From NCBI GenBank assembly GCA_013329495.1, contig DUKC01000198.1, positions 1 to 17,390 of the forward strand: a stretch of DNA of 17,390 bases. Direction: 5' to 3'. The notes under the pieces are model-generated. The model was not told the DNA's origin. It saw nothing but the letters and a program-made list of their open reading frames with translations, and searched no databases. Origin of the DNA: Thermoplasmata archaeon (lineage in GTDB: Archaea > Thermoplasmatota > E2 > UBA9212). A program made the translations under genes and the position numbers. Positions 1 through 7,863 of the stretch are shown here, piece after piece (position 1 is the first letter of the stretch; each line of letters opens with the position of its first letter).

Positions 1-978
1 TCTTAGTTTTCCGTCCTTTTTAAATGCGGGGAAATAAGCGGAGGGTAAAAAGTTTGCACTGTATGCAGCACTCTGCAATCCAGGGTCATTGGATGGTACG
101 ACCATCTCTATATAAGAACAATTCAACCCTAAGGCCGCCTCTGCAACACTCTCGAGAATTTGAGTGGGATCTTTTCTTCCGGATTCGATCTTTACGCCCA
201 GAACATAAAGAAAAGATGCTCTCGAATTGTGGAAAGTGAAAGCTTCGTTTTGCCCATCTGGGGTGTAAAACCTTAAATTTGGTTCGTAAAACGGATAATA
301 ATCATACAATAATCTCTTTTCGGCTTTGCATCTATAATATTGATCCTTGACCGAGGGAGTGGAATCTATGTTTAGATCGACAGCCAAATCGTTATTTTCC
401 ATCTTCACCTCAACTTGATTTGCCGCATGCAGACCAAACCTCGGTTTTATTAGATCGTAAAGCCCGATGGCAGGCTGAATCAAAGAGGGAATTTGTCTTT
501 CTTCCAAAGCTTTGTTTTTGAAGCAAGCCAGCAGTCCATGAGTTTCTAGTCTCCTTATTCTCATTGCATTGGGAAATATTCCGAGCGGAGCGAATCCAAG
601 CTTTTGCAGGACTCTTTGAGGTGCTCTAAATCCTGTCCTTGCTACCGCATAGAAAATGTCTGAATTTTTAATGCTCTCGATTCCGTATGAATTTATCTTG
701 TGCATTATTCCGCTGTTTTGCTCACTGGGTTCAACCACGGCACCGTAGCACTTTGAAATTCTGTTGTCCCCGTCTATCGCAAAAACTAGAGAGCCCACCA
801 AACGATTCTCTTTGAGGGCAATCAACCAGAGATGATTTCGATCTTGGATTATCTTTTTAAACTCTTCTGGGCTGGATGCTTCAGGTACTGGATATAAACC
901 CTCATAAACTCTGTCGTAGAGCGACGATATTTTTGTGAAATCCTCCTCTCCAGCTTTTCTTATTTCGATTTTGTCCAT
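1..978 (-). CDS. Tandem GNAT-like N-acetyltransferase (3' end beyond the window)
   Basis: An open frame of 326 codons begins at the ATG at 978 and runs off the left edge without a stop, so the C-terminus is missing. The first ~150 residues look like a GNAT acyl-CoA transferase: MDKIEIRKAGEEDF start, a hydrophobic core strand around residues 51-68, and an acetyl-CoA-binding stretch at 82-92 (VEPSEQNSGIM, fitting Q-x-x-G, though the usual final Gly/Ala is Met). 'LQKLGFAPLGIFPN' at ~124-137 matches the usual GNAT C-terminal strand/loop. A second similar pattern near the end (NFLPSAYFPAF, ~308-318) suggests a second, degenerate GNAT half. The substrate is unknown. A TATA-like box centred 28 nt upstream indicates a leaderless transcript, divergent from the secreted protein gene. 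The fold is fairly secure; the specific activity is not. Confidence 0.75.
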   Translation of the reverse strand, partial: MDKIEIRKAGEEDFTKISSLYDRVYEGLYPVPEASSPEEFKKIIQDRNHLWLIALKENRLVGSLVFAIDGDNRISKCYGAVVEPSEQNSGIMHKINSYGIESIKNSDIFYAVARTGFRAPQRVLQKLGFAPLGIFPNAMRIRRLETHGLLACFKNKALEERQIPSLIQPAIGLYDLIKPRFGLHAANQVEVKMENNDLAVDLNIDSTPSVKDQYYRCKAEKRLLYDYYPFYEPNLRFYTPDGQNEAFTFHNSRASFLYVLGVKIESGRKDPTQILESVAEAALGLNCSYIEMVVPSNDPGLQSAAYSANFLPSAYFPAFKKDGKLR

Positions 979-1000
979 CTCATTAGCGAAATTAAACTCT

Positions 1001-1011
1001 CATATTTAACT
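1001..1011 (-). promoter_or_regulatory. TATA box for the GNAT gene
   Basis: On the minus strand this reads AGTTAAATATG, centred about 28 nt before the ATG at 978. That spacing puts the transcription start at or next to the start codon, so the mRNA would be leaderless. This is inferred from sequence and spacing only. Confidence 0.5.
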
Positions 1012-1220
1012 ATTTCTGTTTTTGATGGGTTGGTTTATTCCAATTATTCGACCTGCTTTAAAATTAGGAAAAAGTATATTTTACAGCCTCGCACCAGATC
1101 AAAGACAAAAAACAGAAAGATACCCATTCAACACTGAGAGATGTTTGAATAATGTCGATTTCGGAGTTTTTGTTGTTTCTCAGCTTAGGATATCCTATGG
1201 CTTCTGAAATAAATAACAAA

Positions 1221-1230
1221 ATACTTAAAT
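1221..1230 (+). promoter_or_regulatory. TATA box for the secreted protein gene
   Basis: ATACTTAAAT is centred about 29 nt before the ATG at 1255. The spacing supports that ATG, rather than the TTG four codons earlier, as the start of a leaderless transcript. The rest of the 979-1254 gap holds only a short unsupported frame. Confidence 0.5.
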
Positions 1231-1254
1231 CCGCAAATTCCTTTGATAACTGCC

Positions 1255-3021
1255 ATGAAACAGAAAATTCTGTGTCTTTTGATCATTTCCTCTTTGTTAA
1301 TTGGTCAGCTTCTTCTCTCCCCGCTGTGCTTGGAGAGAGAAGAGCGCTTAATCGAAATAGATCGAGAAAAGTACATGCAGAGAATCGATGACCTGCTCAC
1401 CAATTGGCTCGGATATGGAAGAGGGGAGACTGGCTTGTTTTACATATGGATGAATGCTAGCACCAATAAACCAAAACCGGGTTTTTGTCAGGTGAGCGGA
1501 GAGTACATTCCGTATGAAGCTGACACGGAGGAATTTAAGCTCCCATTGGCCCTGTGGTACACCTGGTTGCTCACTGGAAATGAAACGTGCAAGGAAGGCT
1601 GTGAGAGGGCGGTCGATGCTTGGTGGGAGTATGCGATCGATTCAAAAACAGATTTGGCGGCCGCAGGATTCAGGTGGGGATACGGAGGCGGGGTGGATGC
1701 TAGAACTGGGGAATGGAATGAACCGGAAATTGTTCATTGGTATGCAATCCCTCAGGCGGCCCTGTTTGGCCATTGGAGGGAGTACATGTTCTCTTGCAAG
1801 AGTGCTTATGATAGATTAATAATAGAGACAAAGGGTTGGTTGTATCCTTCTGTGAGAGGAATATGGGCAAAGAACGAAAACATCGCTCTGCCTAAAGCTA
1901 AAGAAGATGTGGATGGTTGTTATTACGGCGACTTTGTTGTGACCTTTATCTTGCCTCTCTGGGCAGAAACCCATGATACGGGATACGTAGACGTTGCTGA
2001 TGAAATTCTCGGACAGTTTATGGAGCTGGAAAACAAGAAAACTGGTCTTTACCCTACCTCGCTGAGAGAAAACAGAGAAGCAACCATCAAAAAGGGATTG
2101 ACTGATTGGTACGACACCGCATTCATTGAATCAACAGTCAGCAACATGATCCTATATGAAGTGTCAAATCATGGGCCATTGCACGAGAAGGTATGCAAGG
2201 ACATTGACACCGTGATAGAAAAGTGTTGGAATGCGGAAGAGCAAAGGCCTTACAGAGTGGTAAACACATTGACTGGCGAGGGAAAAGGATTGCTGGATTG
2301 GTGGACAGAATACTGTTTTGTTTATGCATTCCTTCAAAGATATCATGAGACGGATGATGAAAAATATCTAATGTATGCTGAGCTTCTAGGCCAGAACTAT
2401 CTGGATGCCAAAGAGAGGATAGCAAGAGGAGAGGCATTCAGACCGAACGAATTGGCTAATGCGGGCATGGTCCTGCTCAATCTGTACCAGTGGACTGGAA
2501 AAGAGGAATACTTGGAAGGGGCAATCTGGCTTGGGGATTACATCGTAGAGAATGGATTTTACGACAACGGCTGGTTGAAGTTTTGGACCGCTAACTGGGA
2601 AGATGAGAAAGATGTTAACGGGTGGACAACCGCTGATTGCCACATGACCGCATGGACGGTGCAGTTCCTGCTGTCTCTAGCATACGAAACCTTCATGCCG
2701 GACTGGATGATGTGGGAACACCTCGTGGGGATAAATTCTCCTTATACTCTAACCAATGGATGCCTGGAGCTAGGAGACTATGAGCTAAACTATGAAAGAA
2801 AAGACATAGTGTTTAGTCTGACAGCAGCAAAAACCAGTTCTGCTGAAGTTTACGTCAATGTTCCCTATTCTTGGAATGGAGGAAGAGTTCTCTTAAATGG
2901 GAGAGAAATTCCTTTTGAAGAGCAGGTTTTGAGTGCAAGAAAATACGTCGTAATTAGGACGAATTTCCAAACAGACTCAAACACCGTGAGAGTGGATTAC
3001 AAGCCTTTCGGAGGAGGTTGA
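1255..3021 (+). CDS. Secreted alpha-helical-barrel protein, probable glycoside hydrolase or lyase
   Basis: A 588-residue protein with an N-terminal Sec-type signal (MKQK then a hydrophobic run, residues 5-24); it has no clear lipobox. The body (about 35-490) is rich in Trp/Tyr/Asp helices with repeated hairpin features: WYTWLLTG, HWYAIPQAA, YGDFVVTFILPLWAET, WYDTAFIESTVSNMIL, DWWTEYCFVYAFL, ANAGMVLLNLYQWTG, ADCHMTAWTVQFLLSLAYE. These resemble an (alpha/alpha)6 barrel of the six-hairpin glycosidase or polysaccharide-lyase type. Residues ~505-585 look like a C-terminal beta-sandwich. Ten cysteines outside the signal (78, 112, 116, 181, 222, 314, 324, 354, 462, 503) could form disulfides outside the cell. 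I could not assign a CAZy family or catalytic pair. The last codons carry the SD of dapB, so the two genes are probably cotranscribed. Secretion is likely; enzymatic class is inferred from fold-like patterns only. Confidence 0.7.
   Translation: MKQKILCLLIISSLLIGQLLLSPLCLEREERLIEIDREKYMQRIDDLLTNWLGYGRGETGLFYIWMNASTNKPKPGFCQVSGEYIPYEADTEEFKLPLALWYTWLLTGNETCKEGCERAVDAWWEYAIDSKTDLAAAGFRWGYGGGVDARTGEWNEPEIVHWYAIPQAALFGHWREYMFSCKSAYDRLIIETKGWLYPSVRGIWAKNENIALPKAKEDVDGCYYGDFVVTFILPLWAETHDTGYVDVADEILGQFMELENKKTGLYPTSLRENREATIKKGLTDWYDTAFIESTVSNMILYEVSNHGPLHEKVCKDIDTVIEKCWNAEEQRPYRVVNTLTGEGKGLLDWWTEYCFVYAFLQRYHETDDEKYLMYAELLGQNYLDAKERIARGEAFRPNELANAGMVLLNLYQWTGKEEYLEGAIWLGDYIVENGFYDNGWLKFWTANWEDEKDVNGWTTADCHMTAWTVQFLLSLAYETFMPDWMMWEHLVGINSPYTLTNGCLELGDYELNYERKDIVFSLTAAKTSSAEVYVNVPYSWNGGRVLLNGREIPFEEQVLSARKYVVIRTNFQTDSNTVRVDYKPFGGG
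3010..3017 (+). promoter_or_regulatory. Strong Shine-Dalgarno for dapB inside the preceding gene
   Basis: GGAGGAGG lies in the final Gly codons of the secreted protein gene, 6 nt before the ATG at 3024. It overlaps the end of the upstream gene (stop 3019-3021), which implies translational coupling and decides the dapB start in favour of 3024 over 3078. Confidence 0.6.
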
Positions 3022-3023
3022 AG

Positions 3024-3845
3024 ATGAGAAAGTTAGAACAAAAACCGAAATCACCATCTCAAGTTTATCGAGGAAAAATGATAAGGGTAGCAGTTGCTGG
3101 TGCAAACGGAAAGATGGGCTCTCTGATATGCAGAGACATCTTGGAGCAAGATGACATGAGCCTGGTAGCCGCGATGGACATAAAGGGTGTTGGAAAAAAG
3201 ATCGGGGATTTGGAGATTAGAGATGCGAGAGGGATGGGTGAAATCTTTGACGAGCTCTCTCCAGATCTCTATGTGGATTTCACGGTTGCGGATTCGTCGG
3301 TGAAAAACATCGAGACTGCTTCTGAGAAAGGGATTAACCTAGTGGTTGGAACGACGGGTTTCTCAAAAGAGCAAGAAGAAAGAATTAGGAGAGCGGTTGA
3401 GGGCAAGGTCTCAGCGGTCATTTCCCCGAACTTTTCTTTGGGCGTGAACGTTTTTTGGAGACTCACAAAAGAAGCGGCCTCCCATTTGAAAGACTATGAT
3501 GTCGAGATAATCGAGGCCCATGACAGACTAAAGAAAGACTCACCGAGCGGAACGGCCAGGAGAACCTATGAGATCGTGTGCGAAGTTCTTGGAGAGAGGA
3601 AGCCAGTGTATGGAAGGAGCGGATCAGGTGAGAGAGGAGAGGGCATAGGAATACACTCGATTCGGGCAGGGGACATCGTGTCCGATCACACAATTTTGTT
3701 TGGTGGGGATGGAGAGCGATTGGAGATAACGCATAAGGCGCAGAGCTGGGAACCGTTTTCATCGGGCGTTCTCATGTCAATAAGGTGGTTATCCAAGGGA
3801 AGGGAAAAGAAGATATACGAGATGGAAGACGTTCTTGAACTCTAA
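3024..3845 (+). CDS. dapB: 4-hydroxy-tetrahydrodipicolinate reductase
   Basis: DapB reduces 4-hydroxy-tetrahydrodipicolinate with NAD(P)H in the diaminopimelate route to lysine. Counting from the internal Met at 3078, the nucleotide-binding loop is VAGANGKMG (6-14), followed by VDFT (66-69), GTTGF (91-95) and SPNFSLGVNV (116-125). The catalytic segment is EAHDRLKKDSPSGTA: His148 and Lys152 match the E. coli His159/Lys163 spacing, but the second His of the usual HH pair is Asp. The family usually begins at the 3078 Met, which would give about 255 residues, near typical. The strong SD points to ATG 3024, adding an 18-residue basic leader; either start is possible. No other dap gene is present. 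It follows the secreted protein gene by 2 nt. Confidence 0.93.
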   Translation: MRKLEQKPKSPSQVYRGKMIRVAVAGANGKMGSLICRDILEQDDMSLVAAMDIKGVGKKIGDLEIRDARGMGEIFDELSPDLYVDFTVADSSVKNIETASEKGINLVVGTTGFSKEQEERIRRAVEGKVSAVISPNFSLGVNVFWRLTKEAASHLKDYDVEIIEAHDRLKKDSPSGTARRTYEIVCEVLGERKPVYGRSGSGERGEGIGIHSIRAGDIVSDHTILFGGDGERLEITHKAQSWEPFSSGVLMSIRWLSKGREKKIYEMEDVLEL

Positions 3846-4085
3846 ATCAAAAGGCAATGGACAAACATGATTACCTCACGGACCCTTTTTTGTCGAAGGT
3901 GGTGTGAAATGCCAGCGCGTGGCCAGTCCAAAATAATTTGAGGCATGAGACGTATGCAAAGAGTGTCTTATGGAATCGATAAGCATAAATGATAAGGATG
4001 TCGCTTGGGCAAAGTGACTTGACTAAGAAGAAATCCGGTCTTTCTAATTTTTATCTTTTTATAAGAATGAGCGCATCAGGCAAAC
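3846..4085. other. Convergent intergenic region between dapB and galK
   Basis: A 240-bp gap between the 3' ends of two convergent genes. It holds a T6 run at 3886-3891 that could serve as an archaeal U-rich terminator for dapB, and another T-rich patch near 4045-4062. A weak GCCA/TGGC stem at 3911-3923 is too short to call. I see no gene. Confidence 0.5.
3886..3891 (+). terminator. Possible T-run terminator of dapB
   Basis: Six consecutive T residues follow CCC about 40 nt after the dapB stop. Archaeal termination often uses U-tracts without a hairpin. This is weak evidence. Confidence 0.3.
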
Positions 4086-5255
4086 TTATTTGATACGTTT
4101 TGCTCCATTGGCTGCCTCGCAAACATACAACTTTGGCTTGAAGCCTGTCGCCTCGGAGTAAAGTTTTTCTATTTTTCCGACAAAGCCTTTAACTTGTGTT
4201 GTTTCAACCAGGCTCACAGTCGATCCCCCAAATCCCGCACCAGTTAGGCGTGAGCCTACGCACCCCCTCAATCCTCTTGCAATGTTCACCGCCTTATCGA
4301 GCTCCTTCGAACTGACCGCATAATCACTTCTCAGAGATCGATGCGAATCGTTCATGAGCTTGCCAAATCCTTCTAGATTCCCTCGCTTTAACAAGTCAAC
4401 CGCTTCAATCACCCTTTCGTTTTCCTTCACTACGTGCCTTGCCCTCTTTCTTAAGGTTGGAGGCATGTCTTCCTCGTGCTTTTCTAATTGTGAGAGGGAA
4501 ACGCCTCTCAGTGCTTTGACTTCGGGGTAATACTTTTTGAGAAATCCGAGTGCTTCTTTACACTCTCTTCTCCTCTGGTTGTAAGAGCTTTTTGACAACT
4601 CCCTTCTCACTCCTGTATCGAGGACAACCGCCTTATAGTCTTTCGGAAAGGGAACATACTCATGCTTTAATTCGCGGCAGTCGATGAAAATTGCATGCTT
4701 TGCTCTCCCAAATCTGGAAGCAAACTGGTCCATTATTCCACAGTCAACTCCGACAAAATGATTCTCTGCCCGCCTGCAGAGTTTCACAGCTTCTAACGAA
4801 GCTAACCCGAATCCCGAAGTTGATTCAAAAATCAATTCGGTAAGAACTTCCAGAGCCCCAGAGGAGGATAGACCAGAGCCTACTGGTAAATTTGAGGCAA
4901 AAATCCCTTGAAAACCTTTTAATTTGTGACCTTCCTTTCTAAGTTCAAGCCCCACTCCCTGTAAATAGTCTAACCAGGTGTTGGTCTTTCTTGTTTCATT
5001 GAGTTGGTTAAGAAAAAATTTCCTAGTTTCTTTCATCAACAAAGAGCGAACTCTAACTTGGGGGGAATCCGAGGGTAAAACTGCTGCCCTTAAGCCGAGA
5101 TTGATCGCGATTGGCAGCACAAAACCATCGTTGTAATCGGTGTGTTCCCCAATAAGGTTCACTCTGCCAGGCGCTCTGAAGAAAAGAGGGGGCTTCTTTT
5201 CTCCAGTTAGCTTGAATAATTGATCTTTTAACTCGCTCGATTTCACTCTTTCCAT
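4086..5255 (-). CDS. galK: Galactokinase
   Basis: GHMP-family sugar kinase of 389 residues, the normal family length, that phosphorylates galactose to galactose-1-phosphate in the cytoplasm. The galactokinase signature GRVNLIGEHTDYNDG is at 30-44, with Arg31 in the catalytic position. The ATP-binding loop PVGSGLSSSGAL is at 124-135. GIMDQFASRFG (173-183) carries the catalytic Asp176. The third GHMP motif, SRLTGAGFGGSTVSL, is near the C-terminus. The ATG at 5255 overlaps the end of galT by 13 nt, so the pair is translationally linked and transcribed galT first. Its product is the substrate of GalT. The GEHTDYNDG signature favours galactose over other GHMP substrates. Confidence 0.95.
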   Translation of the reverse strand: MERVKSSELKDQLFKLTGEKKPPLFFRAPGRVNLIGEHTDYNDGFVLPIAINLGLRAAVLPSDSPQVRVRSLLMKETRKFFLNQLNETRKTNTWLDYLQGVGLELRKEGHKLKGFQGIFASNLPVGSGLSSSGALEVLTELIFESTSGFGLASLEAVKLCRRAENHFVGVDCGIMDQFASRFGRAKHAIFIDCRELKHEYVPFPKDYKAVVLDTGVRRELSKSSYNQRRRECKEALGFLKKYYPEVKALRGVSLSQLEKHEEDMPPTLRKRARHVVKENERVIEAVDLLKRGNLEGFGKLMNDSHRSLRSDYAVSSKELDKAVNIARGLRGCVGSRLTGAGFGGSTVSLVETTQVKGFVGKIEKLYSEATGFKPKLYVCEAANGAKRIK

Positions 5256-6196
5256 TTTGTCTTTTTTAATTCCCTCGCCTTTTCCTCTGGCAATGTATCG
5301 TTAATAAACACTCCAGTCCCAGATTCAACTGATGCTAAATATTTTATCTTTTCCTTGCTTCTGTGCAGAGGCCTGAATTCGATTCTGAAGTGATAGAACG
5401 GATAATCCTTTCCATCTGTGGGTGATTGAAAGAGCATCATCATGTAAGGAAGTTCAAATCCAAAGAATCTGTCGTACTTGGTAATGATTGCCTTGATGGA
5501 CTCGGCAAGATCCTTTTTTCCATGGTCATCTAGTTGAGTTATCGAACCGAGATGAGATTTTGGATATAGGTGAACTTCGTAAGGAAGAGAAGCAAAGAAT
5601 GGGACAAATCCAACAAACCTCTCATTTTCAAAGATTATTCTTTCACTCTTTTCTTTCTCCCCCTCGATAATCGAGCAGAACAAGCACCGCCCGTGCTTTT
5701 CCATCCATTTTTTGCTAGATTCTACCTCTCTCTGGAGGGCTTCAGGAACAAACGGAAACGCGTAGATCTGGCCGTGGGGATGATCTAGAGTGACTCCGAT
5801 TAGCCTTCCTTTGTTCTCAAAAATAAAAACGTATTTTATTCCAGGTTTGCTCCCAAGTTCCTCGTACCGATCTATCCACAGGTTAATCAGTTCTATCAAG
5901 CTATCGGTAGACTGGTCCTTTAAACCTTTATCATGGTCCTTGCTGTAGATCACCACTTCGCATTTACCGTATGCTGGGCACTTTACAAACAATGGACTCT
6001 CATTGCTCACACTTCTTGAATTTTCCAATAGCGAAGGGAAGAGATTGGGAATGCTTATCACTTCGAGCTCTCCCGGAGCTCCTTCGACCTCTTCACAAAA
6101 AGGGCACTGCTTTCTGCTCAGTAACGGTCGGGTTTGGCGATGGGTTGCTACTATGACCCACTCCTGCCTTATTGGGTTCCACCTTAGTTCTTCCAT
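5243..6196 (-). CDS. galT: Galactose-1-phosphate uridylyltransferase
   Basis: GalT transfers UMP between UDP-glucose and galactose-1-phosphate in the Leloir pathway. It is 317 residues from the ATG at 6196. CPFC at 31-34 and CLFC at 171-174 are Cys pairs; C31, C34, H88 and H139 match the E. coli zinc ligands. The active site LDHPHGQIYAFPF at 138-149 has the UMP-accepting nucleophile His141 and Gln143. YPFYHFRIEFRP (265-276) fits the C-terminal metal-site strand. An in-frame TTG at 6235 would add 13 residues (PKLLLKKGALEI...), but homologues begin near ELRWNPIRQEWV, so I prefer 6196. Upstream A/T boxes at 6238-6250 and 6215-6226 can each act as promoter. It is the first gene of the galT-galK operon. 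No UDP-galactose 4-epimerase gene is present in the window. Confidence 0.93.
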   Translation of the reverse strand: MEELRWNPIRQEWVIVATHRQTRPLLSRKQCPFCEEVEGAPGELEVISIPNLFPSLLENSRSVSNESPLFVKCPAYGKCEVVIYSKDHDKGLKDQSTDSLIELINLWIDRYEELGSKPGIKYVFIFENKGRLIGVTLDHPHGQIYAFPFVPEALQREVESSKKWMEKHGRCLFCSIIEGEKEKSERIIFENERFVGFVPFFASLPYEVHLYPKSHLGSITQLDDHGKKDLAESIKAIITKYDRFFGFELPYMMMLFQSPTDGKDYPFYHFRIEFRPLHRSKEKIKYLASVESGTGVFINDTLPEEKARELKKTKWKE

Positions 6197-6236
6197 AATT
6201 TCTAATGCCCCTTTCTTTAATAATAGTTTAGGCAAG

Positions 6237-6250
6237 ATGCATAAAAAATA
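6237..6250 (-). promoter_or_regulatory. Candidate TATA box for galT-galK
   Basis: The minus strand reads CTATTTTTTATGC, about 48 nt before the preferred galT ATG. It would give a short leader containing AAAGGGG as an SD. A second A/T stretch at 6215-6226 is an alternative for a leaderless start. Confidence 0.35.
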
Positions 6251-6336
6251 GAGAGGGTTGCGAACGAATTTTGCTAGAAAAAAATTAAAAACGCCCTAAT
6301 CTAGGCATAAAGTTAAATAAGATGGCTTGGATAATA

Positions 6337-6348
6337 CCCCGTTTGGGG
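6337..6348. repeat. Short inverted repeat in the galT/DHH divergent promoter region
   Basis: CCCC-GTTT-GGGG, a perfect 4-bp G/C inverted repeat in an otherwise A/T-rich region, about 50 nt before the DHH gene start and just upstream of its TATA box. It could be a regulator site or small hairpin. It is too short to be sure. Confidence 0.25.
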
Positions 6349-6359
6349 CTGAAAAAGCT

Positions 6360-6373
6360 CAAATATGAAAATA
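6360..6373 (+). promoter_or_regulatory. TATA box for the TrkA-N/DHH gene
   Basis: CAAATATGAAAATA, with its A/T core centred about 28 nt before the ATG at 6392. The spacing is that of a leaderless transcript. Confidence 0.45.
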
Positions 6374-6391
6374 CCTATTTAGTGAAGAAGC

Positions 6392-7819
6392 ATGTATGCA
6401 ATCCTTGGATGTGGAGCAGTAGGCAAGGAAGTAGCGGAGCAGCTAGTTTCGAGAGGAAAAAAAGTAGTCATCATTGATCGGAGCCCTGTGAGAGTTGAGA
6501 GTCTAAAAGAGCTTGGGTTTGAAGCCATAGTTGGAGGCATAGCTAAAGTAGATCCTGAGAGCCCGCCTCTCAAAGATGCAAATCCCATTCTTATCCTTTC
6601 ATCTTCTGACAACAGCAATCTTGAGACTCTAAAAAGAATAAAGAAAAGCACTCCCGAGAAGCTGGTGGTTGTGAGAGCTAAAAGTCCAAATCTTGTTGCC
6701 GAACTAAAAAAAGCAAAGGCGGATGAGGTGATAGTAACCCCAAAGATCATCGCACAATCCTTGATCCGACAGATTGGAGAACACGAGCTTGAATCGAACA
6801 CTGAAAAGTTGGTTGTGGTTATCAAACAGGCCAAGGAGGGAGGAGTCGCAATCTTTATGCATGATAATCCTGATCCGGATTCTATAGCATCTTCCCTTGC
6901 CTTTGCTGAGATCTGCAAAAAGTTTAAGGTTCCTCACAGAATTTTTTATGGCGGCCAGATCTCCCATCAAGAAAATCGTGCACTTGTGAACCTTATAGGA
7001 GTTGAGTTTGAAAAGGTGGTGAATCCAACCTCCTCCCTTGAAATAGTTAACCAAGCAGGGAAAGTTGCCTTGATAGAATCTTCAATACCCGGCATAAACA
7101 ACTCATTGCCAAAGGATGTTGTGCCAGATGTAGTGATAGATCATCATGAAGCCCGAGTGGTCAAGGGTGAATTTGTCGATGTCAGAAGTGATATTTGTGC
7201 TGTGGCAACCATGATGACCCAGTATCTCCAGCAATTGTCGATCGTACCCGACGAAAAACTTGCAACTTGTCTTTTCTACGCAATACGGGTTGATGCCTCT
7301 TTGTTAACTCGCTCGATTTCACCAACCGAACTTCAGATCATGAACTATCTTTCAACGCTGGCTGATCCCGAACTCTTAGAAGCGATAGAATCGCCCCCAT
7401 ACAGCATAGAGACAATAGACACGCTATCTAAAGCGATAACACATCGTGAGGTAAGAGGCTCTTATTTGGTCACCTCCGTGGGTTTTACAAACGAGCTGAA
7501 TGCCATATCCCAGGCAGCGGATTTTCTGTTGAGGCTTGAGGGCGTTTCAACGGTCTTGGTTTCTGGAATTGTGGGAGAAAACATCCATCTCAGCGCGAGA
7601 TCCAAAGACTCACGAGTGAACTTGGGCACGCTCTTACAAAACGCTTTTGGTAAAGAGCATGCGGGGGGTCATTCTTCAGCTGCGGGGGGAAAGGTGCCTT
7701 TGGGCATCTTTAGCAAGGGTGGAGAAAAGGAAGACATCCAAAATTTTGTTGAAAACGCAGTAAAATTCCAATTCTTTGCCGCTCTGAATGGAGAAGCGAC
7801 TCTCAAAAGTAAAGCATAG
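6392..7819 (+). CDS. TrkA-N/DHH-DHHA1 phosphoesterase
   Basis: A 475-residue two-part protein. Residues 1-~125 form an RCK/TrkA-N Rossmann domain with the GCGAVG loop (Gly6, Gly8, Gly11) and acidic Asp29 at the end of strand 2, suggesting NAD(H) or another nucleotide as ligand. Residues ~140-310 are a DHH phosphoesterase: motif I DNPDPDSIASS (158-168), motif II VALIESSIPG (225-234), motif III IDHHEA (249-254), motif IV YAIRVDASLLTR (296-307). DHHA1 follows, with GKEHAGGHSSAAGG at 420-433. Such proteins hydrolyse short oligoribonucleotides or cyclic dinucleotides in Mn-dependent reactions; the exact substrate here is unknown. In motif II the metal-binding Asp position is Glu229. This is conservative and may be common in the archaeal branch. 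It stands alone, divergent from galT and convergent with upp. Confidence 0.88.
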   Translation: MYAILGCGAVGKEVAEQLVSRGKKVVIIDRSPVRVESLKELGFEAIVGGIAKVDPESPPLKDANPILILSSSDNSNLETLKRIKKSTPEKLVVVRAKSPNLVAELKKAKADEVIVTPKIIAQSLIRQIGEHELESNTEKLVVVIKQAKEGGVAIFMHDNPDPDSIASSLAFAEICKKFKVPHRIFYGGQISHQENRALVNLIGVEFEKVVNPTSSLEIVNQAGKVALIESSIPGINNSLPKDVVPDVVIDHHEARVVKGEFVDVRSDICAVATMMTQYLQQLSIVPDEKLATCLFYAIRVDASLLTRSISPTELQIMNYLSTLADPELLEAIESPPYSIETIDTLSKAITHREVRGSYLVTSVGFTNELNAISQAADFLLRLEGVSTVLVSGIVGENIHLSARSKDSRVNLGTLLQNAFGKEHAGGHSSAAGGKVPLGIFSKGGEKEDIQNFVENAVKFQFFAALNGEATLKSKA

Positions 7820-7863
7820 GAAAATTGGGGTAAAATAGAGGCGATGTTTATGCCATCAAGAGA

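Noticed and set aside
1022..1207. A 61-codon frame in the gap before the secreted protein gene
   Set aside because: It has no SD, unremarkable composition and overlaps the promoter region of the next gene.
3981..4030. A C/D-box small RNA (ATGATAA near 3987, no clear CTGA partner)
   Set aside because: The C box is imperfect and no D, C' or D' boxes are properly placed.
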